This document shows, in pieces, positions 1-9,574 of a stretch of 64,000 nucleotides of DNA. Within the stretch, counting starts at the first letter, position 1, and the number at the start of each line of letters is the position of its first letter. Below the pieces are notes generated by a model that ran no database searches, was not told the DNA's origin, and saw only the letters and a program-made list of their open reading frames with translations. Made by a program: the position numbers and the translations under genes. The stretch comes from Aulostomus chinensis (taxonomy: Eukaryota > Chordata > Actinopteri > Syngnathiformes > Aulostomidae): contig JBBMOA010000003.1 in assembly GCA_037954235.1 (NCBI GenBank), positions 7,255,453 through 7,319,452 of the forward strand, given 5' to 3'.

Positions 1-216
1 CAGGGTTACAGGGGGGCTGGAGCCTTTCCCAGCGGCTTTCAGCCGAGGGGTGGGGTACACCCTGGACAGGTCACCAGTCCATCGCAGGGCCAACATACAC
101 AGACAACCATTCACACTCACAGTCATACCTAAGGTCAGTTTAGAGTATGCAATTTGCCTCGTCCCCTTTGCATGTCTTTGGACTGTGGGAGGAAGCTGGA
201 GCAACCGGAGAGAACC
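1..216 (-). repeat. tRNA-derived SINE, head truncated
   Basis: This is the body of the window's most abundant SINE, read on the minus strand. It shares with the other copies the blocks 'ggggggctggagcc', 'caccctggacagg', 'cagtccatcgcagggcc' and 'catgtctttggactgtggg'. The tRNA-like head is missing: the match stops at about 216, where Gypsy integrase sequence begins. The ATGG tail would lie outside the window. Confidence 0.8.
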
Positions 217-1960
217 CTCATGTTCTCAAGATGTCAAAAGTCTATGGACATAAGCTCAAAGGGGTAGGTAGTGGCAATGGAGGTCAGTGGTGCTCTGGTG
301 GTCTTGTTTGGTCGCCTCCGCTTTAGACACTCACAGGCATGCATCACAAAATGTTCCACATCGCTTTGCATTCTGGGCCAATAGAACCTGTCTGTTATCA
401 GCCCCAGAGTTCTTTCTGCCCCAAGATGTCCCATTTCCTTGTGTAGTTCTCTGAAGACAGTGTCATGGTGTTTTTGGGCAGCACAAGCTGATCTCTGCCA
501 TTGCCTCTCCTGTAGAGAACTCCATCATCATTTACATGCAGTCTGTTCCACTGAAATCCTGTCTCAGCAGGATTCTGACATTGAGTGGTTCTGCTTTCAG
601 AGCACGACCATTTTGCAGAGTCACTGACTTTGAAGTACAGAAAACGACCAATGACAGCATCTTTCTCCTGACCTGCTCTGATTTCCCCTTGAGAGAGTGA
701 CTTTCCAGCAGACAGTGGTGTGGGGTCTTGCACTAGGCTGATGGCCATTTGGTTGACTACAGTAGTGTCATAAAAGGCATTCTCCCTCTGCAATGCCATA
801 TTCTCTACAGCAGCTCTGATTACATCCTGCTTTACCTCTGCTGTGCACTCCACTTCTGATCCCACTGAGGTGGCTTATGGTTGTGCTGTGGGTGGCTAGT
901 TACCTTATTTAGCTGGAAAGAATGCTGCACAGTGATTTGTTCAGCTGCCTCTGTCTCTGGTGCCTTGTCAGGGAACTCTGCTGTGATGAGATACACTGCC
1001 TTTATTTCTTCCAGGTGTCCCAGAATAGTGAAAGGTTTTAAGGTGACATCAAGCTTGGTGGTGTGACAGACTGAGACTGGAATGTACATGGATCTTCCCT
1101 CCGTGATAGTGACTACTCCCCCTTGGATGTCAAGACCCTCAGTTAGCTGTGTTGGAACACTGGGAACAAATAACAGGCTCTCTCCTGCAAACTGGGCTCC
1201 AACTTGTGCACGAATAAATGTGGTGGTTGTTCAGCAGCCAGGTGTATTCCCCTCTTGCCTCCCTGCACTGTCCCCACATTGTGATTTTGGTCTGGTGTCT
1301 GCAATATCTTTAACATTGATTCAGCTGTTTTCAAAGACACTGTGAAAATTCTACTTACTTACTGAATGCTGTGCATTTTAGGTGGCCGTTTGCCCCATCT
1401 GCCCACGACTTCTTCAATCACATTGAATCCAATAATGGGTTGTTCTGCAGCACTGGGGTAACTAGATACTAACATGGAGACTAAGAGTGTATTTTCAGGT
1501 TGTGTCACAGTCCAGATAAAGCTCTGTTTCAACCCACCCATATGGAATTTCACTCCCATTAGCAGCCAATGGTTCTACCAGTGGTTCTGCCACCAAAAGC
1601 TCAGACAGGTGCCTGACAGTGCTGTGTGGGAGGTGTGGGAGGTGAGGCCAGTTATTGTTGGTGAGGCTTGCCTGAGCTCTAGTGTCCCATAGAAAATCAG
1701 CTGATATGTTGTCTAAGTGGCACTGGACCAGACATCTTCTTCCAATGAGACTGATGAGCTTGGTTTGGCATTGTGAGGGCACATAACCACTGAGTGAGTC
1801 ACTGCAGGACTCGCTGCTCTTTGGCGGTGGGTTGTTGAGGTTAAGTGTCTACTGTGGGTCTGCTGTTGTCTGGTGTTAGGATGTGTTGTGCCAACTCAAC
1901 CAGATCAACGGATTAATTCAGAGATGTGACAATTCATCCACCTGAAGGAAAGGCTTTTGG
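217..1960 (-). pseudogene. Ty3/Gypsy LTR-retrotransposon pol remnant (protease and integrase finger, RT missing)
   Basis: This is a decayed Gypsy-type polyprotein on the minus strand. From about 1782 downwards it shows a retropepsin-like region with 'LWDTRAQASL', where DTG would be expected, so the catalytic triplet is damaged. A 'HLPHSTVRHLSELL' stretch and a 'PYGWVE' motif follow. After frame changes, 398-865 carries the linker before integrase. 234-434 carries an H2C2 integrase zinc finger ('GHLGAERTLGLITDRFYWPR', then 'HACECLKRR') and the start of the core ('FELMSIDF'). Reverse transcriptase and RNase H should lie between protease and integrase, but only a few hundred bases are present, so they are deleted. 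The integrase stops where the SINE starts. No LTR or gag could be assigned to it. It is non-functional. Confidence 0.8.
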
Positions 1961-2070
1961 CCTTTGAGGCCTGACACCCCTTTCCAAAGCCTGCATTTGA
2001 GTGACCACATGTTCTTGAAACAAAGGGTCATAAAAGGGCCATAAAAAGGGGGTCTCAATCTGGCCATTGA

Positions 2071-2092
2071 CCCCCCCCCCCCCCCCCCCCCC
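2071..2092. repeat. 22-nt poly-C tract
   Basis: An uninterrupted run of 22 C residues separates the Gypsy remnant from the CpG-rich stretch that follows. Length errors in the assembly are likely at such a run. Confidence 0.95.
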
Positions 2093-2109
2093 TCTGAACT
2101 CGTGCATGC

Positions 2110-3327
2110 TTGACTGGAAGTTCGCGTGATGCACTGTTATTGGCTGAGAGCCAGTACCATCCCACGGGAATTGACATCATCTGCCTCACCATATAAAATT
2201 TCAGCGCAAAGAAGCTTCAATCTCTTCGGTGCTTTTCAAGCTCTTCAGTTTGCTTCAAGCTCTTTGGTTCTCTTCGGCTCTCCTCTTCGGACCTCGAGCT
2301 GGCAGTGCAGCGACGGCAGAGAACTCCGCAAAGGACACCTGCCCCCCTGTCTACTCGTCCAGAGAAGCCACCGTCGAGCCACGCAATCCGCGTGAACTGG
2401 TCCCCGGTGAAAGAAAGCTCGTTCCAGTTTCTTCACCTTTCTACAGTAAACTCCAGCGGACCCTGCAGGCTGCCCTGCCGCTGCTCTGCTGCCCTCCGAA
2501 CCGAGCCGACCCGCGCTCTGGATCAACGGATATAGAATCCCTTACCGCTCCATCAGGTCAAGTAAGGATTCCTTTAACTAGGCATTTTCTGGGCAGAGAA
2601 ATAGCTTAGTTGTGTTTGTATAATGTCTATGAATGTACTGTTTATGTGATGGAAGTCCTGTAATTAGTAGATACTATGACATAGCATTATACGGTATTTA
2701 TTGATGTAAGTTATTAATAACCGTAACATTTCAAGAAGGTGTTACCTGTTATTAATTCTGCACAAGTGTGTTAACACACACATTTTTGGCTTTACTTCTG
2801 TCCTTTCCTCTCTCTATCGCTCTCCCTCTCTCTTCCACTAAGCGCTCAGTTTAGTAATTAAACGCTCCACATTTATACCTCCACGGTACAAACTAGTGGC
2901 TAGCTAGCCTCAGCTAACTAGCCTAGCTGCTAGCCCAGCTGCGAGGCTACTGGTTGCTAGGCAATTAGGCTCCCCCTCCCCTCCCCTCCTCACTCTCTTC
3001 CATATACACACACACACTCCCTGACACATATTATCACTTTGTATCTTTTGGTTAGATAAACCGTTATACCAACGTGTTGCTGATTGATGCATTGTGTCTA
3101 ATAAATACATTTTTAGTATAAAAGAGAAGTCGTAGTGTCTTTTGTGTACGAACTTGTGGTCACGTGTCTAAGCAATAGCCAGTGCTCGGATCTCATCCTT
3201 CCAACATCAGAGCTATCCCTAGGTAGGTAATGTTACAGATTATTGACTGTTTTGTAGATAAACTCTGTTTGAGACTGATATCTTTTACAAGTTTGGTCGT
3301 ATTTTAGTTTCTCTGAACTCGTCAGGG
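2110..3327 (+). mobile_element. Possible LTR and primer-binding site of an LTR retroelement
   Basis: The stretch has the order expected of an LTR. A TATA-like box (atataaaa) lies at 2191-2198, followed by a CpG-rich 5' stretch, a polyadenylation signal AATAAA at 3100-3105, and an end in 'gtca' at 3324. Three bases later comes TGGTGCCCCGAA from 3328, which starts with the TGG expected of a primer-binding site. The AT-rich sequence after it resembles a short untranslated leader and is cut at about 3500 by a (GT)n(TA)n tract. No second LTR, clear 5' boundary or target duplication was found. It points opposite to the neighbouring Gypsy pol, so it is probably a different element. It could instead be an unrelated CpG-rich region. 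Confidence 0.35.
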
Positions 3328-3503
3328 TGGTGCCCCGAATAATTAATATTTAATATTAATTAGTAACTTATTTAATAATCGATAATTATATCCATAATTA
3401 TCGATTATCATTATTTTTGACCAATTCGCTCTTCAGCGCACAGCAGATGGCATAGACATAATTTGAACTAATAAAATGTCCAGGGTGCCACATATATACA
3501 AAG

Positions 3504-3564
<61 letters not shown>
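3504..3564. repeat. (GT)n(TA)n microsatellite
   Basis: About 17 bases of GT repeat run directly into about 44 bases of TA repeat. The first recognisable integrase exon starts immediately after it, so the tract marks a truncation or insertion junction. Confidence 0.95.
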
Positions 3565-3565
<1 letters not shown>

Positions 3566-4274
3566 TTAGAGAGGTGCACCAGCCCTATAGTGAGCTGCGT
3601 AACCAGGTAAGTCACCTACAGTTCGAATTATATATTAGAAGTATATTACTAGGCAACACATGCATTTAATTTATAAATTCTATGAACATTCAACTTCATG
3701 TAATTCAGCTTTGTATTGGCTAAATGTTACTTGTTTTAGGGAGCACGTTACCTGAACCCTGTTCCTTACCATGCTGAGTGTATGGGCCACAAACTCCACC
3801 TTGACCAAAATGAGAAGCTGGGCATGTTTGGAGTGACACACGTCTTGGCTATTGATGGAATCAGCAGCAAAATTGTTGCTGATTTCACAATGCCAGTGAA
3901 GAACAATCTCATTATTTATGAGGAAGTTTACAGGCAAGTCATGTCTAGGTGTAAACCCAAGTAAATGATAAGCACTTTGTGTAGTTATTAAATAATATCA
4001 GTATTATTTTATAACTATCAGAATGTGCAACATGTATTGTGTGTTCTTGAATGTGAAATTAATATTAATCTATCTCATCTACATTCTGTAAATATCCATT
4101 TAATGTACACATTTTCTCTATTGCAGGACAGCAGTCGCCAACAACGGCATGTGGGATCAACTCAGAGTTGATCATGGCAGGGAGTTTTACTTGACCTTGT
4201 AGATGCAAGAAAAGTTGTCTCAACACAGACATAACACCAACAGACTGCCTTATGTTCAGACGACTTCTTCAAGG
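3565..4274 (+). pseudogene. Integrase-core (DDE) transposase-like gene, three exon pieces with introns
   Basis: Three coding pieces on the plus strand join in one frame. Exon A ends at 3606 ('VHQPYSELRNQ') before a CAG|GTAAGT donor. Exon B runs 3740-3933 after a TTTTAG acceptor and encodes 'MGHKLHLDQNEKLGMFGVTH', 'VLAIDGISSKIV' and 'MPVKNNLIIYEEVYR'. It ends in AG|GCAAGT, a GC-type donor. Exon C starts at 4127 after TTGCAG and encodes 'NNGMWDQLRVDHGREFYLTL', then an in-frame TAG at 4200-4202, then 'MQEKLSQHRHNTNRLPYVQT' to a likely donor near 4275. The D of HLDQNEK and the D of RVDHGRE fit the first two acids of an integrase-type DDE site. The C-terminal part with the third acid is absent. 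I recognise it as a multi-exon integrase-core family found in fish and other animals; its assignment to a named transposon superfamily (IS3EU is one possibility) is inference. Confidence 0.65.
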
Positions 4275-4592
4275 GTGAATTTTGATCTACTAGTTATATG
4301 CAAAGATAAAAAGTAGCTTTCACGTTTGTGTCATTCTAACACTCCTGATATTTTTATATGAATTTTTAATGTAAATATTAAGATGTTAGCTGAATAGCTT
4401 CCAGGTCATGTGACCTCATGACTCAAAATCAGTGCAGGATCACACTGACACGTATCTTATCAATGCCTTTCAATAACCCACATTTTATTTTGAAAACCGG
4501 GAATTGATCCACGCTGTAGCATCCTAGCGTAGACACCTAACTTTCAAATAAAACCGAGCAAAGGGAAAGAATTTGTGTAGGTGAACACTTAC

Positions 4593-4800
4593 CTTATCAA
4601 CTGAGGAAATGACTGCCATTTCCAATTCTGCAATCGGAAACATGTCTTTTTCATGTAAGCTGGTGCTGATTGCAGAATCTTCTCACTGATATTTCTGAGC
4701 ATCTGAGGACACCCATCTGCTGCAGAGCTCTGGATATTTTGGCGTGTGTCTTTCCCTCCTCAAAAAGTTGAAAAAGTAAGTTATCCTCCAGTCCAGCCAT
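4593..4800 (-). pseudogene. First exon (helix-turn-helix) of the same integrase-like family, inverted
   Basis: Read on the minus strand, an ATG at 4800 opens 'MAGLEDNLLFQLFEEGKTHA' followed by 'ISRALQQMGVLRCSEISVRR', an N-terminal helix-turn-helix stretch of the kind that precedes the integrase core in this family. A TGA follows 'NQHQLT', probably a decayed CGA codon. About 20 bases later a one-base frameshift leads into 'ELEMAVISSVDK', and the exon ends at a perfect AAG|GTAAGT donor (GTAAGT at 4592-4587). The later exons lie 0.3-1.2 kb away on the opposite strand, so this exon cannot splice to them. Either a local inversion separated it, or it comes from a second copy. The sequence between the two pieces (4275-4592) holds no other recognisable coding. 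Confidence 0.6.
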
Positions 4801-5785
4801 TTCGCTCTTGTTTTTGTTCTTGTTCTTTGACTTAGTAATTTTTTTTTTTGTAATTTTTTTTACTTCATCTTCACTTCCGGCTCACACGGCTTGCATCAAA
4901 TCGAACTGTTGCAAATCGTTATCCATTTTGTCCATTTTTCAATTGTGCACGAAATCGGAAAAACGATTCGTTATCCGTTTTTTCGTTTTGGGTCTGGAAA
5001 CAAATACTGAAAAAAAACGAGTCGTTATTTCACTTTTCTAGTTTTGGTTTAATTTTGAAAAACAAATGAATGATACACGGATTGATAACACCTTCTTGTG
5101 TTGCTGTGATAAATACAAAGTGTTGCAGGTTGAATATCTTGGTTAAAAACAACCAATGCATCTGACCCTTGCAATGAAATCATTTACCCTTAAATAAAAT
5201 GTGTGTGTGTGTGTGTGTGTGTAGATCTTTCCAGTTTGGTTTGTAGTGTACCCTCACAGTTCGTGGCTTCACCTTGATTTCCCAATTTATTTGGAACATC
5301 CATTGACCCCAACCAGCCCATCCAAGCGCTAAAGGTTCACAATATTTTTTTTTCTGTTTGTTTGTTGTTTGGTTTTAAGCTGTAATTCAAATGCACTTGC
5401 AAAGAATCTAGGCGAATCCTCTACAATACCCAACATGGGCAGTACAACACTTGTGAAGAAGAGAGTTGCTTATTCATATTTTTCTCACACTAAAGAAGCA
5501 CCAAAGTGTGGGATATTTTTGTACCTTCCTCTGTTAATTTCAGATGCAGTTTAAGACTGAGAGGTAGAGAAGAGGATTCCTTTGTGATAAGGGAAGACCT
5601 GTTGTCTCTTATGGGTACAAGGCAGGGATTTAGTTGGGAGTGAGCCAGCTGCCTCCGTCCACTCAGCTTCTCCCTTGCAGCATTGCACAGCACCTCCGCC
5701 TCCGATCAAAATAATCTTATCCTAAGATCGTTTCTCTTTTATTTGTTAAAATAGAGGAAAATGAAGGGGTGAGTGTACGTTGTTT
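4801..5785. other. Non-coding stretch; degenerate AACGAAT-like motifs
   Basis: I see no gene here. Between about 4905 and 5060 there are repeated variants of 'gaaaaacgattcg', 'atccgttttttcg' and 'aaaacgagtcgttatttc', directly upstream of the inverted integrase exon. They could be the terminal region of the same transposon. A short (TG)n lies at 5201-5222. The remainder is AT-rich and unrecognised. Confidence 0.5.
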
Positions 5786-6130
5786 TCCGCTTATCCTGTT
5801 AAGGGTCACGGGGGGCCTGGAGCCTAGCCCAGCTGCCTTCTGGCAAGATGTGGGGCACACCCTGGACGGGACGCCAGTCAATCACAAGGCCAGCGCATTC
5901 ATTCTCACAGCCACACCTACGGTCTATTTAGAGTATCAATTAGCCTAGTCTCCTCTTGCATGTCTTTGGACTGTGGGAGGAAGCCAGAGTACCCTGAGAG
6001 AACCCACGCAGGCACAGGGAGAACATGCAAACTCCACACAGACAAGTCCGATGCGCAAGCCTGGGCTTGAACCGGAACCTTCATGCTGTGAAGCTAACCG
6101 TGCAGTGGTTAGCACTATTAGCACGGTTAG
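5786..6130 (-). repeat. tRNA-derived SINE copy
   Basis: A nearly complete minus-strand copy: 'ccgcttatcctgttaaggg' tail block, 'caccctggacggg', 'catgtctttggactgtggg', 'gagaacatgcaaactccaca', and the tRNA-like head near 6060-6115 ('gcttgaaccgg' as reversed B box). The ATGG tail is lost. At the head end the sequence folds back on itself ('gctaaccgtgc' then 'gcacggttag', 6092-6128). Confidence 0.85.
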
Positions 6131-7264
6131 ACCAAGGAAACAGACAAAGACAGGAAGTATAAAGCTGACAAAACAGGAGGGTAATATTTACAAAATAATA
6201 CAGAACTTGCTGGAGGCAAAGATCAAAACACAAGCTAATTTACTATTTCTTCTAAAAAGGCTAGTTTTCATTAATATACCTAAAAGTTATGACTGCTTCT
6301 GCCATCTTCATCGGAACAGCACCCATGAACCTAGTGTAACTAAACAGTGAAAAACCCTAAAATGAGTGCACATATGGAAAAGAACAATATCTTACCCTGG
6401 CTCAAATCTGGGATATACACAAGACTTGTGGTGTGTCCACAGTTGCATACTTCCATACTACATACTTAAAATTTTAAGTGCACTCAACTCAAAATGGAAA
6501 AGAAGTATGGATAGTATGTGAAAATTGAGTATGTAATAGCACCCAGATGATGTACTCAAATAGGCCAAGATTTTGAGTTTGCAACTGTGGACACTCATTG
6601 CACTCATTTCATCATTTTTTGTGTGTCATTTACCACGAACTGTATCGCCAATGCTAATACTAGTTAGCTAATAGCTGCCGGGTCCAAAGCATTACCCATG
6701 GCAAGTGAAAATAACAAGTGGGCCAGCAGAGCCCAACATTTTAATTTATCGGTGTATTTTAACTGCATCAGTGCACTGCAGTGCTTTCTCGGTCACCTCA
6801 GTCTGCTGCACCGATATCAGCAAAGCTTTCGCTTCATCGTAAATACCCGCAAAATACAGCAGTTATTGTTGGCAAGCTAGGCTAGATAGCCTGTGAATAG
6901 AGGCAGTATCAGCCGTGGAGGTTTGTCTGCAGCATATCAAGTCATTATTTATGTCTGTAATGTTATATGGTTTGCTCTTTCTAGGGACAGACAAAGAAAC
7001 CAGGGGCCTCAATCAATCAATACTTGCGTGGATCTCACACTAAAAAACTGCGGTCGCAAGAATCCCGAAAGTTGCGTACACGCAAAAAATCTGGATGTAT
7101 CAATATGTGCGAGCGCTGGAATCCACGCACGTTTCCTTGATACATCCCAATCAGCATGGAATTGAGCGCAGATGTTGGAGCGACTGGGTCCGCCCCCCTT
7201 GCGCCCACCTATAAATACGCAAATTCATTTAAATAGGGTCTCCGCTGTCCGCGCTCGCAAAATA

Positions 7265-7465
7265 ATGTCAAAGAAAAAGAGGTTCACGGCGTGCGAGCTG
7301 GAGGTGCTGGTCGGGGAGGTGGAGGCGCGACAGCAGATTCTGTTTGGCAGCCTGTCCAATGGTGTCAGTATAAACAAAAAATGTTTTGAGTGGGATAAGA
7401 AGTGTGAGAGGGTGAATGCGGTGGGCAGCACCTATGTGGGGGATTGTCACCGCCACCCACGCTGA
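7265..7465 (+). pseudogene. Myb/SANT-like DNA-binding protein, N-terminal fragment
   Basis: A 66-codon ORF starts 'MSKKKRFTACELEVLVGEVE' and continues 'LFGSLSNGVSINKK', 'EWDKKCERVNAVGS'. This matches the N-terminus of the Myb/SANT-like protein that PIF/Harbinger elements carry as their second gene, which binds the element ends and helps bring the transposase to the nucleus. The conserved final helix of the Myb domain is absent: after VNAVGS the frame runs into unrelated residues and stops. The ATG follows an AT-rich leader with TATAAAT at about 7210. It cannot encode a complete domain. Confidence 0.6.
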
Positions 7466-7589
7466 CTCAGAGAGCCTTGAGGGTAAGTTGCAACTCCATT
7501 TCTTACGCAGCATTTCCACCTGCTTTGCCACAGATGTAAATGCAACAAATACACAGAATCAGCCTTTTAAATAAACCAATATGTTTAAT

Positions 7590-7785
7590 GTTTAACAGAC
7601 ACTGATCTGTCAGCCATGCCGCCGACGTGCAGCACACCTGCCAGTTCCTGCGCAAGCTCGTCCACCAGCTCAGTCATCCGCCAGGACCAGCGGCATTCGG
7701 GCCAGCCCGTCCCCCGGGCCCAGCACCAGCACCAGGCCGACAAGCGACCGTTTGCCACGTCCTCCAACAGCACAAGTGGTGCCAT
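7590..7785 (-). pseudogene. Harbinger transposase, first codons only
   Basis: The ATG at 7785 opens 'MAPLVLLEDVANG', nearly identical to the start of the transposase at 32697 ('MAALVLLEDVANG'). After 13 codons the similarity ends and the frame continues through GC-rich sequence that may be the 3' end of the Myb-like gene read backwards. The transposase body is deleted, so this copy was non-autonomous. Confidence 0.6.
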
Positions 7786-8530
7786 TGTTGAAAGTTCCAC
7801 ATTCAGCACAATCGTGAAGGCTCTTTTATAACCACTTAAGTAATGTCAACAGGTGTATGGGTTTGTGTTGATGGCTTTTTTGTGCCCGTTGTATGTGCAG
7901 TTGCCAAATAATGTCAGTGACCAAACACTGCCACAGAGTGTTGCCAACAGACCAAAGTGCAGTCAACGCAAGAGTTGGCTTTCCGCCAACTTGTACGGCA
8001 CCGGAGTTGGCGCAGTGCAAGAATCGACGAACTTTTCGCGTTGATACATCTGAGCGTGAGCACTGATCCTGGCGTACGCAAGTTTTTCTTGCGTAAACCG
8101 TGTTGACACATGAGGTCCCAGGACGCTAATTGCCTGGCGGATTAAGAACGCCTCCCTGCTCACCGGGAGGTGTAAATAGTTATGAGTAAGTGAATGCTCA
8201 AGTCATAATATTAAACTATTGTCATAAATTGTATGAAACATTTTGTAAAATTTGCTGCCAGGGCGTACATTGCAGAAATGGGCCTGGAGGGAAGGGTGAC
8301 CTCAGCATTTATTTGAAAAAAAAAATGTGAGAAACTAAAATAAAAATATAAGGTTGGTGCAATGTAATGTGGCAATGAGTTGATTCTTTATGGTTTGCAC
8401 TCTTGGTACGCAGTCATTGTTACGTAATTCGTTGTCTTTCCTGCACAGGACCTCAAGTGCCCAAAAACTGGGGTCAGCATGGAGGGGGGTGAGACCACTG
8501 CCACATCCTGGAAGTGGTACTCACTGATGG

Positions 8531-9237
8531 ATGAGGCCTGTCCTCAATGCCTCTCTGTCCCAGGCCCAGGATGCGGCGGTTGTTTCACCCCCCTCTGTGG
8601 TCAACCCAGGAGGGGACAGCTCCACAACATCCATCCCGAAGAGGCGGCGGGTGGATGTTGTGGAGACTTTGAGGAAGATGCGGGAAAAGGAGGCCCAGCT
8701 GGAGTCAGAGGCAAAAGAGAGGGAGGTGAGGCGTGAGGAGATAGAGGAAAGGAGAAGGCAAGAGGACATGGAGAGAGAGAGAGGAAAGGAGAAAGCAAGA
8801 GGACATGAATGGAGAGAGAGAGAGGAAAGGAGAAAGCAAGAGGACATGAAGAGAGAGAGGTAAGGAGAAGGCAAGAGGACATGGAGAGAGGAAAGGAGAA
8901 GGCAAGAGGACATGGAGAGAGAGAGGAAAGGAGAAGGCAAGAGGACATGGAGAGAGAGAGGAAAGGAGAAGGCAAGAGGACATGGAGAGAGAGAGGAAAG
9001 GAGAAGGCAAGAGGACTTGGAGAGAGAGGAAAGGAGAAGAGGATCTTGAGAGGGAAGAAAGAAGACACAGGGAAGCAGTTGAAGGGAGAAGAGGATGTGG
9101 AGGGAGATGGGTGGAGGGACAGGGAGATGGCTGCAAGAGAACTTTTTTTTAGCACTTATGGAAAATTTCTTGAAAAAGTAGTTATAAGTCAACAGTTTCT
9201 TTGGTTATGTAGTTCTAAATGTTTAATGTCTAAATAG
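8531..9237 (+). pseudogene. Harbinger accessory (Myb-like) protein, C-terminal coiled-coil part
   Basis: The frame 8531-8863 encodes 'SLSQAQDAAVVSPPSVVNPG', then a basic stretch 'PKRRRVDVVETLRKMREKEA' and a long Glu/Arg-rich coiled coil built from repeated 'ERRRQEDMERERG'-like units. After a stop at 8861 the repeats continue in the frame of 8809-9237. The layout (Ser/Pro-rich linker, nuclear-localisation-like basic patch, charged coiled coil) fits the C-terminal half of Harbinger Myb-like proteins. The N-terminal Myb domain of this element was not found; the nested relic sits where it would be. The encoding DNA is a minisatellite, so the exact frame is uncertain. Confidence 0.5.
8752..9040 (+). 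repeat. About 33-bp minisatellite, roughly eight units
   Basis: Tandem units of about 31-37 bases contain 'gaaaggagaaggcaagagga' and 'catggagagagag'. The units vary in the number of GA steps, which shifts the reading frame between them. The array encodes the charged coiled coil of the accessory protein. The long minus-strand ORFs opposite it are composition artefacts. Confidence 0.9.
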
Positions 9238-9574
9238 TTTATCCTTAGTTATCTTGTTCTAATTGTTTAATATGTAAATCGTTTGTAATTTTTTCTGTTC
9301 TGCATCATAAATGTTAAGACATTAGAAGGCAAGTGTAAGTGAAGTTTTAAAGCAGACTGAAAACTGAACGCATAACAGTGCACAGGAACTAACAGCACAT
9401 TTGAATACAACGAGACAACAATAATAGGAACTGGACATTGTGAGTTCTGTGCCATTTACACTGAACTATTAACATCGGTTTTTGTCTATGTACAATGAAC
9501 TATTTACATCAGTTTTGGGGTATTTACAGATCGTATTTACATTCAAACATAAGAATTAACTTGACATTTTCCAA

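Larger units (their letters stand above)
7003..8119. mobile_element. Nested, internally deleted PIF/Harbinger relic
   Basis: The left end begins 'ggggcctcaatcaatcaata' and the reverse complement of the right end begins 'gggacctcatgtgtcaacac', a decayed terminal inverted repeat. It contains the start of a Myb-like gene on the plus strand and the start of a transposase gene on the minus strand, with the rest deleted. The block 7785-8080 is closely similar in reverse to 32400-32700, the 5' flank of another copy of this family, including the TATAAAA upstream of the transposase ATG. No convincing target duplication was found. Confidence 0.65.

Noticed and set aside
217..3345. Gypsy pol remnant and the LTR-like region as one retrotransposon
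   Set aside because: The pol remnant reads on the minus strand, while the LTR-like region and its primer-binding site read on the plus strand.
8521..9192. Minus-strand ORFs of 143-223 codons rich in Ser, Pro and Leu
   Set aside because: They are the complement of the GA-rich minisatellite; the composition and repeat structure explain their length.
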